The position numbers and the translations under genes are program-made. Shown here piece by piece: positions 42,456 to 51,326 of a DNA stretch of 64,000 nucleotides (position 1 is the stretch's first letter; each line of letters opens with the position of its first letter). This DNA is from HXMU1420-2 sp017643305 (lineage in GTDB: Bacteria > Pseudomonadota > Alphaproteobacteria > Rhodobacterales > Rhodobacteraceae), in assembly GCA_965217135.1 (NCBI GenBank), contig OZ244249.1:1240001-1304000 (forward strand), read 5' to 3'. The notes beneath the pieces are model-generated. The model was not told the DNA's origin. It made no database searches and saw only the letters and a program-made list of their open reading frames with translations.

Positions 42456-43577
42456 ATGACCATAAGAACAACTCATGTTGGGTCCCTGCCGCGGACCCAG
42501 GACGTGGTCGATTTCATTTTTGCGCGTGAGCGTGAAGAACCTTTTGACCAGGCTGCATTTGACGCCTGCATGACTAGGGCGGTGTCCGAAACCGTGCGCA
42601 AGCAGGTCAAAGCGGGCGTGGACATTGTCAGCGATGGCGAAACCTCCAAGATCAGCTACGCCACATACGTCAAAGACCGCTATACCGGCTTTGCGGGTGA
42701 CAGCCCGCGAAACGCCCCGGCAGATCTGAAATTGTTTCCCGGTTACCTGCAGCGGCTGGCAGATGATGGCGGCACGCCCAAATATGCCAGGCCACTGTGC
42801 GTGGGAGAGGTCAAATCCAAGGGCCAGGGTGAGTTGGAGAAGGACATTGCAAATCTGAAAGCGGCGATGGCAGAGCATGGCGTCGAAAACGGCTTCATGA
42901 ATGCGGCCAGCCCTGGCGTGATCTCGCTTTTCCTGCAGAACGATCACTATCCTTCACGCGAGGCATACCTCGCCGCGCTGGCTGATGCGATGAAGGCGGA
43001 GTACGAAACCATCGTCGCTGCTGGGCTGGACCTGCAGCTTGACTGCCCGGATCTCGCGCTCAGTCGGCATATGTTGTTTGCGGATTTGAGCGATGAGGAA
43101 TTCGTGAGCATCGCCAACATGCATGTCGAAGCGCTCAATCACGCCTTGTCGGATGTGCCACAGGAACGGGTACGTATTCATATCTGCTGGGGCAATTACG
43201 AAGGACCGCATTGCTGTGACATTCCAATGGAGAAGGTTTTTGACACGCTGATGTCGACCAGATCGCGCTATGTCCTCTTCGAAACGTCAAACCCGCGCCA
43301 TGCCCATGAATGGACCGTGTTCCGCGATCGCAGGGCAGACATCCCGGATGACAAGGTGCTTGTGCCGGGCGTTGTCGATACCACCACCAATTTCGTCGAG
43401 CATCCCGAGCTTGTTGCTCAGCGGATCGGGCGGTTTGCAGATATTGTCGGAGACGAGCGTGTGATTGCCGGCAGTGATTGTGGTTTTGGCACCTTCGCAG
43501 GTTTCGGTGCAGTCGATCCTGACATTGCCTATGCCAAGCTTCAGGCGCTCTGCGATGGGGCTGCCCTGGTCGGGTGA
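42456..43577 (+). CDS. MetE-C-like zinc methyltransferase
   Basis: A 373-residue protein from ATG 42456 behind GGGGAGGGG. The fold matches the C-terminal catalytic half of cobalamin-independent methionine synthase: THVGSLPRT at the start, the zinc ligands His and Cys in HICWGNYEG, a Glu in FETSNPRH, and Cys in GSDCGFGT. At this size it lacks the MetE N-terminal half. Stand-alone relatives include alkyl or methyl transferases acting on thiols. In this catabolic cluster it probably takes a methyl or other one-carbon or alkyl group from a pathway compound, rather than making methionine. Confidence 0.82.
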   Translation: MTIRTTHVGSLPRTQDVVDFIFAREREEPFDQAAFDACMTRAVSETVRKQVKAGVDIVSDGETSKISYATYVKDRYTGFAGDSPRNAPADLKLFPGYLQRLADDGGTPKYARPLCVGEVKSKGQGELEKDIANLKAAMAEHGVENGFMNAASPGVISLFLQNDHYPSREAYLAALADAMKAEYETIVAAGLDLQLDCPDLALSRHMLFADLSDEEFVSIANMHVEALNHALSDVPQERVRIHICWGNYEGPHCCDIPMEKVFDTLMSTRSRYVLFETSNPRHAHEWTVFRDRRADIPDDKVLVPGVVDTTTNFVEHPELVAQRIGRFADIVGDERVIAGSDCGFGTFAGFGAVDPDIAYAKLQALCDGAALVG

Positions 43578-43598
43578 GTGCGTCGGTCCGTGCCTGGG

Positions 43599-43758
43599 CT
43601 AAGGAGGCGGACCCTCCGCACCCACGGCGCGTTCACCATAGATAACGTCGCCATCGATGATCAGATCACCTATCTTAACGCCGATCCGAATTTCGATCTG
43701 CGCGTCTGTGAACAATCCCGTATTTTTGTCCGCCGTGACCGCTTTTGCGAAGGGCATG
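43599..43758 (-). CDS. Doubtful 52-residue frame after the SBF transporter
   Basis: ATG 43758 lies nine bases after the transporter stop. The peptide begins MPFAKAVTADKNTGLFTDAQ and contains IGDLIIDGDVIYGER, a beta-strand-like pattern. No family is recognised and no good ribosome site is seen. It may be a small real gene or a remnant of an amidohydrolase-type start. Confidence 0.3.
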
Positions 43759-43767
43759 AGGCCCAAC

Positions 43768-44703
43768 CTAAACGGATGGGCCAGAACCTTTCCACGAAAA
43801 CACGCGGCGCAAGACAATGGGCGTCAAATACATCGGGATTTGATAGCACCCGATAAAGATCAACAAGGCGTCTGTCATTGACGATGGCAGGGCCACAAGA
43901 AACAGCGCGATGTTGCGGTTTCCCGCAACGATGCTGATAGCAGGGCGGTCGGCCTCTGGAACCCTAGTTCTCAGCGCGCTCCAGGCCAGCAATTGGGAAC
44001 CAAAGTTGACGGCAATGGCAAAGCCCAGCCACGCGGCGAAGCGCGTTGGATCCTGTGTCAGGGCGGGGCCTACGGCTGACATGAGCCCAACCACAACCAC
44101 CCCAAGCAGGATTGCCGATGCACCATCCAACCCTTGCCGCTGTTTGTCAGACAGGCTTTTCATGACTGTGCTTCGCAGAGCAAAGGCCAGACCGGTTGCT
44201 ATCAGAACCACCCCAACCAGACGCGCCGCGCTGTAAAGAACAGCCCGGATATCCATGCCGGGCAGCAACCACAGGACCAACATTGCCGTCAGGGGCAATA
44301 GAGCTGTGCCGACGATCAGCATCCGCAAGGCGCTGTCGGGCCGCAGCCCCATCAGGATCGCGAAATTTGGGCCGCCTGTGACCGATGGTGCCGACAGCAT
44401 CAGGACAAAGGCCAGAGCGGCCGGGGTATGCGCGACGCCAAAAATCCAGCACACCGCAAAGACGGCCAGCGGGGCGGCCAACTGATAGATGCCCACCAGC
44501 CAAAGCGTGCGTCGCGCGGCCTGCAACCCCCCGCGCACCGCGTCTGGACCGATCCGCAGGGCCGCTAGGAACAGCAGCCCTGCGATGAAGACAGGCAGGT
44601 AGTCTTTCAGCGCCAGGGCCAGTCCCGGCAGAAGCATCCCCGCCAGAAGGCCAAGGATCAGGCACCATTTCCCGTGCCGCGCTGCGAAACCGAGGAAATG
44701 CAA
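43768..44703 (-). CDS. Bile-acid:sodium-symporter-like (SBF) membrane transporter
   Basis: A 311-residue integral membrane protein with eight to ten hydrophobic segments. Motifs such as LSAPSVTGGPNFAILMGL and IVAGNRNIALFLVALP, with the paired discontinuous-helix regions, resemble the BASS/ACR3-type fold of sodium-coupled or efflux carriers. It follows the TRAP large subunit by 21 bases on the same strand. It may export a product or provide a second uptake route for the operon. Confidence 0.75.
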   Translation of the reverse strand: MHFLGFAARHGKWCLILGLLAGMLLPGLALALKDYLPVFIAGLLFLAALRIGPDAVRGGLQAARRTLWLVGIYQLAAPLAVFAVCWIFGVAHTPAALAFVLMLSAPSVTGGPNFAILMGLRPDSALRMLIVGTALLPLTAMLVLWLLPGMDIRAVLYSAARLVGVVLIATGLAFALRSTVMKSLSDKQRQGLDGASAILLGVVVVGLMSAVGPALTQDPTRFAAWLGFAIAVNFGSQLLAWSALRTRVPEADRPAISIVAGNRNIALFLVALPSSMTDALLIFIGCYQIPMYLTPIVLRRVFSWKGSGPSV

Positions 44704-44724
44704 TCCGCGCCTCCGCTTCTGTGG

Positions 44725-46035
44725 TTATCCGGGACCTCGTCGGATGTTGTCGGGCAGCCATGTGGCCAGTTCTGGGAACAGGATCAAGACAAAAACCATC
44801 AGCACCATGATCAGGAACATCGGAAAGCCGGCCCGCGCGATGAAGCTCATCTCGTGATGGGTCATGCCTTGCAGTACGAATAGATTAAAGCCGATGGGCG
44901 GGGTGATCTGGGCCATCTCGACGACCACAACGATGAAGATGCCGAACCAGATCAGGTCGATGCCCGCTTCGCGCACCATGGGTTCCACCACGGCCATGGT
45001 CAGCACCACGCTGGAAATTCCATCCAGGAACATGCCGAGGATGATATAGAACACCAGCAGCACCATCAGCAGTTCAAAGCGGGACAGCTCCATCTGCGCG
45101 ATCAGGTCGGCCAGCCCGCGCGGAAGGCCGGTGAACCCCATCGACAGCGAAAGAAAGGATGCACCGGCGAGGATCAGGGCGATCATGGCAGAGGTTCGCG
45201 TGGCCCCCATCAGGGATCGGGAAAAAGTTGTCCATGTCAGTGACCCTTGCGAAGCTGCCAGCACCAGTCCACCGATAACGCCAAATGCCGCGGCCTCGGT
45301 CGCTGTGGCATAGCCCAGGTACATTGACCCGATCACCACGGTGATCAGCAGGATCACCGGGATCAGGAAACGCGAATTCCGAAAACGTTCCACGAATGTC
45401 ATCGGCGGTTCCGCCTTGGGGTTCCAATTTCGCGACACTTTCGAGGTGATCGCCACATAGGCCATGAACAGGGCTGCCAGCACCAGACCAGGCAGGATAC
45501 CGGCAAAGAACAGTTTTGAGATGCTTTCGTTGATCGTCACGCCGTAGACGATCAAGGTCAGCGATGGCGGGATCATAAGGCCAAGCGTTGCTGCCCCGGC
45601 CAGTGTGCCGATGATCATCGGTTCGGGATATTCGCGTTTGCGAAGCTCTGGGATCGACATCTTGCCAACCGTGGTCAGCGTCGCCGCGGACGAACCGGAA
45701 ACGGCGGCAAACACAGTACAGCCCACAATGTTGGTATGCACCAATCCGCCCGGCAGTCCTGCCATCCACGGGCTAAGGCCGCGGAACATGTCTTCGGATA
45801 ATCGGGTTCTGTACAGGATTTCGCCCATCCATATGAACAGCGGCAGAGCGGTCAGCGTCCAGCTCGAAGACGACGACCATATCGTCGTCAGCATCACGTC
45901 ACCAACGGGACGGGAGGTGAACAACTCCATCCCGACCCAGGCCACACCCATCAAGGCCAGTCCGACCCAGACGCCCGTGCCCAGCAGCAGGAACAGAATG
46001 AATAGGAAGAGAATGATGACCGAGAAATCTTCCAT
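44725..46035 (-). CDS. TRAP transporter large permease (DctM family)
   Basis: A 436-residue membrane protein. ATG 46035 follows GGGGAG; earlier in-frame starts lie inside the DctQ gene. Typical blocks are LPLFIWMGEILYRTRLSEDM, CTVFAAVSGSSAATLTTVG, the proline loop LMIPPSLTLIVYGV and QITPPIGFNLFVLQGM. It forms the transport channel with DctQ at 46041. Confidence 0.92.
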   Translation of the reverse strand: MEDFSVIILFLFILFLLLGTGVWVGLALMGVAWVGMELFTSRPVGDVMLTTIWSSSSSWTLTALPLFIWMGEILYRTRLSEDMFRGLSPWMAGLPGGLVHTNIVGCTVFAAVSGSSAATLTTVGKMSIPELRKREYPEPMIIGTLAGAATLGLMIPPSLTLIVYGVTINESISKLFFAGILPGLVLAALFMAYVAITSKVSRNWNPKAEPPMTFVERFRNSRFLIPVILLITVVIGSMYLGYATATEAAAFGVIGGLVLAASQGSLTWTTFSRSLMGATRTSAMIALILAGASFLSLSMGFTGLPRGLADLIAQMELSRFELLMVLLVFYIILGMFLDGISSVVLTMAVVEPMVREAGIDLIWFGIFIVVVVEMAQITPPIGFNLFVLQGMTHHEMSFIARAGFPMFLIMVLMVFVLILFPELATWLPDNIRRGPG

Positions 46036-46040
46036 ATCCG

Positions 46041-46703
46041 TTACTCCCCAAAGCTCTGTTCGACGACATCGCTCTTGATGCGGTGATTGCCGGACAGGAA
46101 CAAGTTGATCAGATGGTCGGTCAGCGCGATGGCCAGGATCACGGCGCCGATCAGGACAAAGCTTTGCGGAATCCATAGCGCCGTCTTGTCCTGCCCCTGG
46201 CTGATGTCATTGAATTTCCAGGACCAGTAGACAAATTTGCGAGCGTACCAGACAAAGTACCACGCAGTGGCCGCACCGATCGCGAAGCACCATATTTCCA
46301 GCACCCGGCGGACCGCCGGTGACACGGCGTTGATCAGGATCGAAACCCGAATGTGGTTGCCACGGTTGAGTGTGTTGGCAAAGGCCAGAAATGAAGCGGC
46401 GGCCATGAAGTAGCCTGCATATTCCGGGATGCCCGGTGCGACCTCGCCCGTCCACCGGGCCAGCATCTGCAGAACGATCAGCACAAGGATTGTGACAAGG
46501 CAGAGCGCCGCCAGAACGCCGGAGGCAAAGTAGACGAAGTCGAGCAGGCTTCGGACCACGTGCCCGATACGGGCGTCAGGCCCCAGCGCAGACCTGGCCC
46601 CAAGGGACCCGACAAGAAGCACAGCAAACAAAACAATCCCCAGCACCGCAGGGCCGCCTGGGAAGGCTTCGAACATCTTTGCGACCGAATTGAGAAATTC
46701 CAT
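46041..46703 (-). CDS. TRAP transporter small membrane subunit (DctQ family)
   Basis: A 220-residue protein with an extra N-terminal helix (residues 17-37) before the four DctQ helices. This makes it longer than the usual 160-180 residues. VAPGIPEYAGYFMAAASFLAFANTL and the GNHIRVSIL segment are the conserved DctQ core. The stop is five bases before the DctM start. Confidence 0.88.
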   Translation of the reverse strand: MEFLNSVAKMFEAFPGGPAVLGIVLFAVLLVGSLGARSALGPDARIGHVVRSLLDFVYFASGVLAALCLVTILVLIVLQMLARWTGEVAPGIPEYAGYFMAAASFLAFANTLNRGNHIRVSILINAVSPAVRRVLEIWCFAIGAATAWYFVWYARKFVYWSWKFNDISQGQDKTALWIPQSFVLIGAVILAIALTDHLINLFLSGNHRIKSDVVEQSFGE

Positions 46704-46746
46704 GTCCCCGCCCGTCTTTCGAATGAAAGTGAATGTGTTGGCGAGA

Positions 46747-46778
46747 GCGCCGGGCGGATGACAATCCCCGCCCGGCGC
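46747..46778 (-). promoter_or_regulatory. Intercistronic stem-loop after receptor gene
   Basis: GCGCCGGGCGG and CCGCCCGGCGC pair perfectly (11 bp) around a ten-base loop, starting 12 bases after the DctP stop. No T-run follows on the minus strand. It probably protects the receptor mRNA and sets a higher receptor level than the membrane subunits. Confidence 0.72.
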
Positions 46779-46790
46779 CCGGTTTTGATT

Positions 46791-47768
46791 TTACTTCATG
46801 CTCATGAAGTTATCGACGATGGCCTTGCCATCTGCGCCAGCGGCTTCGAGCCATTCGTTGGTCATGGTGACACCGATTTCCTTGAGCTCACCGACCATCT
46901 GTTCGGACGCCGGACCCACGGTCATCCCGCCGTCACGCAGACCCTGCAGGGTAAAGCCGGTGTATTCCTTGGACCGCCAGTTGCCCGCATATTCCGCCAG
47001 TTCGGCGCAGGCGCGGATGACATTCTGGTTGGCCTCGGAAACCCCGTTCCAGACATCGGAGTTGACCATGATGTAGTTGCGCGGCAGCCAGGCATCGACT
47101 TCGTAGAAATAGTTCAGGCTTTCCCAGACTTTGCGGTCGTAGCCGGTTGAACCTGATGACACCATTGAATCGGCGACACCGGTGGCAAAGGCCTGGCTGA
47201 TTTCGGCGGCTTCAATGGTCACCGGCAGCATGCCCGTCAGTTCGGCCAGACGCGAGGTGGCGTTGTTGTAGCTGCGAAACTTGATGCCTTTCATGTCCGC
47301 GACCGAATTCACCTCGTTCTTGAAATACAGGCCCTGGGGTGGCCATGGCACCGAATAGAGCAGGGTCAGGTTCTGGTCTGCCAGCACGGAGGTCAGCGGT
47401 TCTTTGGCGGCTTTCCAAAGCTTGTCAGCGTCGTCGAAGGAGGTGGCCAGGAACGGCACCGAGTCAAAACCAAACAGCGCGTTTTCGTTCTGGTGGCCCG
47501 ACAGCAGGCGTTCACCGATCGGCACCTGTCCGGTCTGGATCGCACGTTTGATCTGTGCCCCCGGGAACAGTGACCCGGACGGGTGAGTGACGATTTCGAT
47601 ATCGCCGCCAGTGCCGGTGGTTACGCATTGCGCGAATTCCGCGCCCGTTGCCGAATGGAAGTTCGATGCCGAATAGGCCATCGGCATATCCCATTTCTCC
47701 GCCATGGCCGGAGCGGCCAGAGCAGCGGCTGTTGCCGCGCCTGCAAGAAGTTTGGTGATGTGTTTCAT
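46791..47768 (-). CDS. TRAP transporter solute-binding protein (DctP family)
   Basis: A 325-residue periplasmic receptor. The Sec signal MKHITKLLAGAATAAALAAP is cut after AMA. The fold is supported by HPSGSLFPGAQIKRAIQTGQ, the region DMKGIKFRSYNNATSRLAEL (Arg for the carboxylate) and AFATGVADSMVSSGSTG. The neighbouring oxidase and racemase suggest an amino acid, imino acid or betaine as ligand, which is inference. Confidence 0.92.
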   Translation of the reverse strand: MKHITKLLAGAATAAALAAPAMAEKWDMPMAYSASNFHSATGAEFAQCVTTGTGGDIEIVTHPSGSLFPGAQIKRAIQTGQVPIGERLLSGHQNENALFGFDSVPFLATSFDDADKLWKAAKEPLTSVLADQNLTLLYSVPWPPQGLYFKNEVNSVADMKGIKFRSYNNATSRLAELTGMLPVTIEAAEISQAFATGVADSMVSSGSTGYDRKVWESLNYFYEVDAWLPRNYIMVNSDVWNGVSEANQNVIRACAELAEYAGNWRSKEYTGFTLQGLRDGGMTVGPASEQMVGELKEIGVTMTNEWLEAAGADGKAIVDNFMSMK

Positions 47769-47808
47769 ATCGGTCTCCCTTGTTGAATTTATTGGTTCTT
47801 GCCTTGGT

Positions 47809-49071
47809 TTATTGCCCTGATGCCGAGAAGCGTGCAGGGGAATAGGGTGTCAGATCAAGGTTCGGCCGCTTGCCTGAAATGATCTGTGAAAGGATGCGCC
47901 CGGTTTTGGGACCGCCGGTCAGGCCGACATGGTCATGCCCAAAGGCGGTGTACGCGCCTGAAAGTCCCGGCACCGCGCCTATGACAGGGATACTGTCCGC
48001 CATGGACGGACGGTGCCCCATCCATTCAACGGTTTTCTTCCAGGTCAGACCGGGCATGACAGCGCGGACGTTCTTCTCCAGCAGCTTAAACGGGGCCTTG
48101 GATGGCGGCGCGTTCAAACCGCCGAATTCGACCACACCGGCCAGGCGCAGGCGGCCTTCCATCGGGGTGGCCACAAATTTGCCAGACGCAACCATCACGG
48201 GGGCCTGTGGCATCACCGATGGCTCCCACAGTTCCAGATGATAGCCTCGTTCACTTTCCAGCGGAGCATTTATGCCAAATTTCTTTGCCAACGGCCCGGA
48301 CCAGGCCCCGGTGGCCAGCACGGCATCATCGCAGGCAATGGTCTCACCGCCAGCGCGCAGACCGGTGATGCGGTCACCGTCGCGCACGACATCTTCGACC
48401 TCGGCGCGGATCATTTTGGCGCCTTCGCGTTCTGCATGGGCGGCCAGTGCTTTGACATAGGCGCCCGGGTCACTAATGCGCCCATGGTTCTTCAGACGGG
48501 CGGCCAGCGTGATATCCGGTCCGAAGGCGGGATCATAATCACGCCAGTCCTGTCCTTCGAGCACGTCCCATTCAAAGCCGTGTTCCTTGCGCACCGACCA
48601 GCCGAAAGCATCGCCATCATAATGCGCGCGGTCGTTGTAGAGGAACAGGTAGTCTGCTGGCACGACCCAGCGCTCCGCTCCGGTCCCTTCGGACAGTGCC
48701 TGGTGATCGGCCAGACTGTCGCCAATGATGGGTGTCAGTGCGGCGGCGCGGCGGCGTACACTTTCTGCATTCGCGGTGCGCAGGAACCGGATGAGCCATG
48801 GCGCGAGACGAGGCAGGTACCCCCATTTCATGAATAAAGGTTGCGATGGACTGAGCAGCATGCCCGGTATCTTGGAAATCAGCCCAGGCCCGGCCACCGG
48901 GATGATCGAACAGGACGCCAGCACGCCGCCATTGCCATGGCTCGCCCCCGCCGCCGGACCTTCGCGGTCGATCAGGATCACGCGGTGACCTTCGCGCTGC
49001 AACCAGATGGCGGTGGAGACCCCGACAATGCCCGCGCCAATAATCGCGATGGTTTTTTGCGGTTCGGTCAT
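47809..49071 (-). CDS. D-amino-acid dehydrogenase family FAD oxidoreductase (DadA-like)
   Basis: A 420-residue DAO-fold flavoenzyme. The dinucleotide motif IAIIGAGIVGVSTAIWLQRE is at residues 8-27, and the FAD/substrate region ASHGNGGVLASCSI follows. The closing part SMADSIPVIGAVPGLSGAYT and GHDHVGLTGGPKTGRI is typical of DadA. Such enzymes oxidise D-amino or imino acids and feed electrons to the respiratory chain. It overlaps the racemase gene stop by four bases, so racemisation followed by oxidation is the likely order. Confidence 0.88.
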   Translation of the reverse strand: MTEPQKTIAIIGAGIVGVSTAIWLQREGHRVILIDREGPAAGASHGNGGVLASCSIIPVAGPGLISKIPGMLLSPSQPLFMKWGYLPRLAPWLIRFLRTANAESVRRRAAALTPIIGDSLADHQALSEGTGAERWVVPADYLFLYNDRAHYDGDAFGWSVRKEHGFEWDVLEGQDWRDYDPAFGPDITLAARLKNHGRISDPGAYVKALAAHAEREGAKMIRAEVEDVVRDGDRITGLRAGGETIACDDAVLATGAWSGPLAKKFGINAPLESERGYHLELWEPSVMPQAPVMVASGKFVATPMEGRLRLAGVVEFGGLNAPPSKAPFKLLEKNVRAVMPGLTWKKTVEWMGHRPSMADSIPVIGAVPGLSGAYTAFGHDHVGLTGGPKTGRILSQIISGKRPNLDLTPYSPARFSASGQ

Positions 49072-50201
49072 GCGGCCCGCGCCTTTCCGAGGCTGTAATG
49101 GTCAAGTTTGCCAATATCTGGACGGATGCCCAAGCCTGGTGTGCCCGGCAAGGTGACAACACCGCCTTCGCAGGGAAACGGCGCTTCCAGGATGTCTTCG
49201 CGCAAATAATAGCGCGCCTGATAAAATTCACAGCCCAGTGTGATTTCGGGGGTGGCGGCGATCATATGCGCGCCTGCCAGATGCGCCAAACCGGCTTCGA
49301 ACATGTCGCCGCCATAGGCCGAAAACCCATGCTTTGCGGCCAGTCGCGCGGTTTGCTGGGCGCGGGTCAGCCCGGCGGATTTCATGATCTTTATCGACAC
49401 ACCGTCACAGATGTCTTCGCGCACGGCGCGTGCCAGATCCTCGGGGCCAAACACGCTTTCATCAGCCAGGAGTGGCACGTCGATTTGCGACCGGAGCGCG
49501 GCCATCGCATCGAAATGCACGGCGCCGACAGGCTGTTCGATGAAATCTGGGCGCAGTTCGGCCACTGCGCGGACCTGCTCCGAAGCATCAGCAACCGAAA
49601 GACCCTGATTGTAATCCACCCGCACGGAAAAATCCGGGAAATCACGCGCCATGGCTTCCAGACGCATCATGTCGAACTCGGGCCCGGCGAAGCCGGTTTT
49701 CAGTTTGACGATCCGCACGCCATCCGACTGCAACCGCGCGAGCAGTTCGCGATCCTGCGACCAGTCCGGGTTCGCGAGAGAGACAGACAATGGGATCGTG
49801 TCCCGGGTCTTGCCGCCCAGCAGATCGTAAACCGGTTGGCCGCGGATATGTCCTTCCAGATCCAGCAGCGCACTTTCCAAAGCGGCCTTGGCCTCGGTGC
49901 AATGGGCCACCGCGCGGGCTGCATCGGCCATGATGCCCGCGCGGTCTGCTACTTTGCGCCCCACAACATGCGGACGGATGTAACGATCCAGAGCGGCAAA
50001 GCTGGCTTCTGGCGACCCGGTAAAAACTGACCACGGCGAAGCTTCGCCAAACCCCTCGGCGCCACCTTCGGCAGTCAGGCGCAGCACGATTACCTCGCAG
50101 GACCCATCGACACGCCCGATCCCATGGTCGCGGGCAGATAGCACCGGTAGCTTCAGGTACCAAAGATCGAAACCTGTTATGATCTGGTCACAGTTGGACA
50201 C
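49068..50201 (-). CDS. Enolase-superfamily racemase/epimerase (muconate-lactonizing subgroup)
   Basis: A 377-residue enzyme with the N-terminal capping domain (about 1-125) and a barrel. Lys166-x-Lys168 (IVKLKTG) and Lys271 (SIKIMK) are the paired acid/base lysines. Asp196 (VRVDYNQ), Glu222 (FIEQPV) and Asp247 (LADESV) bind magnesium. This residue set marks the MLE subgroup, which contains dipeptide, N-acyl-amino-acid and proline-betaine-type epimerases. Coupling to a DadA-like enzyme suggests an L- to D-amino or imino acid epimerase. Confidence 0.82.
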   Translation of the reverse strand: MSNCDQIITGFDLWYLKLPVLSARDHGIGRVDGSCEVIVLRLTAEGGAEGFGEASPWSVFTGSPEASFAALDRYIRPHVVGRKVADRAGIMADAARAVAHCTEAKAALESALLDLEGHIRGQPVYDLLGGKTRDTIPLSVSLANPDWSQDRELLARLQSDGVRIVKLKTGFAGPEFDMMRLEAMARDFPDFSVRVDYNQGLSVADASEQVRAVAELRPDFIEQPVGAVHFDAMAALRSQIDVPLLADESVFGPEDLARAVREDICDGVSIKIMKSAGLTRAQQTARLAAKHGFSAYGGDMFEAGLAHLAGAHMIAATPEITLGCEFYQARYYLREDILEAPFPCEGGVVTLPGTPGLGIRPDIGKLDHYSLGKARAA

Positions 50202-50222
50202 CAGTTATCCCTTATTCTCTGA

Positions 50223-50235
50223 CGACAGTTTGTCG
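50223..50235. promoter_or_regulatory. Small palindrome in the racemase/LysR divergent promoter
   Basis: CGACAGTTTGTCG has perfect five-base arms and lies between the racemase gene (minus) and the LysR gene (plus). It could be part of a regulator site. Support is limited to position and symmetry. Confidence 0.3.
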
Positions 50236-50302
50236 CAGGAAGATCATCATTTCCAATACAATGTTTTTACCAATCCATAAGCTTTTGTGATGTAATGGGC
50301 GT

Positions 50303-51223
50303 ATGTCAAACTCATTCCGCCAGTTTCAGGCCTTTCACGCCATTATCGAACGGGGCACTGTCACGGCTGCTGCCGAACATCTTGGGATTTCCCAGCCTGC
50401 AATCAGCAACCTGCTGTCGCAGCTGGAACGTCGCACGACATTGAAGCTGTTCGAACGCGCGCGGGGGCGGCTGGTGCCCACGCCCGAAGCCATCGTGCTG
50501 TACGACGAAATCGACACAGTGGTGCGCGGGCTCGATCACGTCAATCAGGCTGTCTATGATCTGCAGAACCAGAAGGCCGGGCAGTTGCAGATCGCCACCA
50601 GCCACGCGCTGGCCTTTGGCTTCATGCCGCCTGAGATTGCCGAATTCAGCCGCGACCGACCCAATCTGACCATCGCGTTCCAGTCGCAATATTCCGGTAA
50701 GATCCAGGAATGGGTTACGGCAGGCCTGTTCGAAATTGGTATCTGCGAAATGCCCGTCCGGCAGGAAGGGCTGGCCGAACAGCATTTCTATTTTGAAACG
50801 CTTTGCGCCCTGCCTGCGGACAGCCACTTGGCCTGCCATGAAAGGCTGACGCCGGAATTGCTGGATGATTTTCCGTTTATCGTCATGGGCACCGACCATA
50901 TGGTCAGCCGCCGTACGCGAGAGGCGTTTCATTCTCGCGGTGCGCAGTTTCGCATCAGAAGCCACACGGACCTGTTTCGCAATGCTCTGAGCCTCGTCAA
51001 ACAAGGGTTGGGTGCGGCATTGATCGACCCGTTCACGCTGAACGCCGATGATGGGGTGGGCTATGTCGTGCGCCCGTTCGATCCTTCCATTTTGTTTGAC
51101 ATGGTGGTGGTCACCCCCAAGGACCGCCCGCTTTCGACCATAGGACGGCAGTTTCTGGAACAGATTTTGCCGCGTATGGGGGCGATTGCGGTAGACCCTC
51201 CGGCACAGGCGGAGGCAGTCTGA
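50303..51223 (+). CDS. LysR-family transcriptional regulator
   Basis: A 306-residue regulator. The helix-turn-helix is residues about 16-40 (TVTAAAEHLGISQPAISNLL), with QLERRTTLKLFERARGRLVP after it. The effector domain has CEMPVRQEGLAEQHFYFETL and LVKQGLGAALIDPFT. It is divergent from the racemase-oxidase-TRAP operon and is its probable controller. The style resembles regulators of amino-acid or opine catabolism. Confidence 0.9.
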   Translation: MSNSFRQFQAFHAIIERGTVTAAAEHLGISQPAISNLLSQLERRTTLKLFERARGRLVPTPEAIVLYDEIDTVVRGLDHVNQAVYDLQNQKAGQLQIATSHALAFGFMPPEIAEFSRDRPNLTIAFQSQYSGKIQEWVTAGLFEIGICEMPVRQEGLAEQHFYFETLCALPADSHLACHERLTPELLDDFPFIVMGTDHMVSRRTREAFHSRGAQFRIRSHTDLFRNALSLVKQGLGAALIDPFTLNADDGVGYVVRPFDPSILFDMVVVTPKDRPLSTIGRQFLEQILPRMGAIAVDPPAQAEAV

Positions 51224-51326
51224 CACCGGAAGCCGAGGCGCTGTCAGTTTGGAACTTGCGCATGGCGTATGTTATCGTGACGGTGGCGACGGGTGTGTGT
51301 GGTCCGGATGCAAGGGAATAGATGAA

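Noticed and set aside
42456..43577. Annotation as methionine synthase MetE
   Set aside because: Only the C-terminal catalytic half is present and the context is catabolic, so a stand-alone zinc methyl- or alkyltransferase is more likely.
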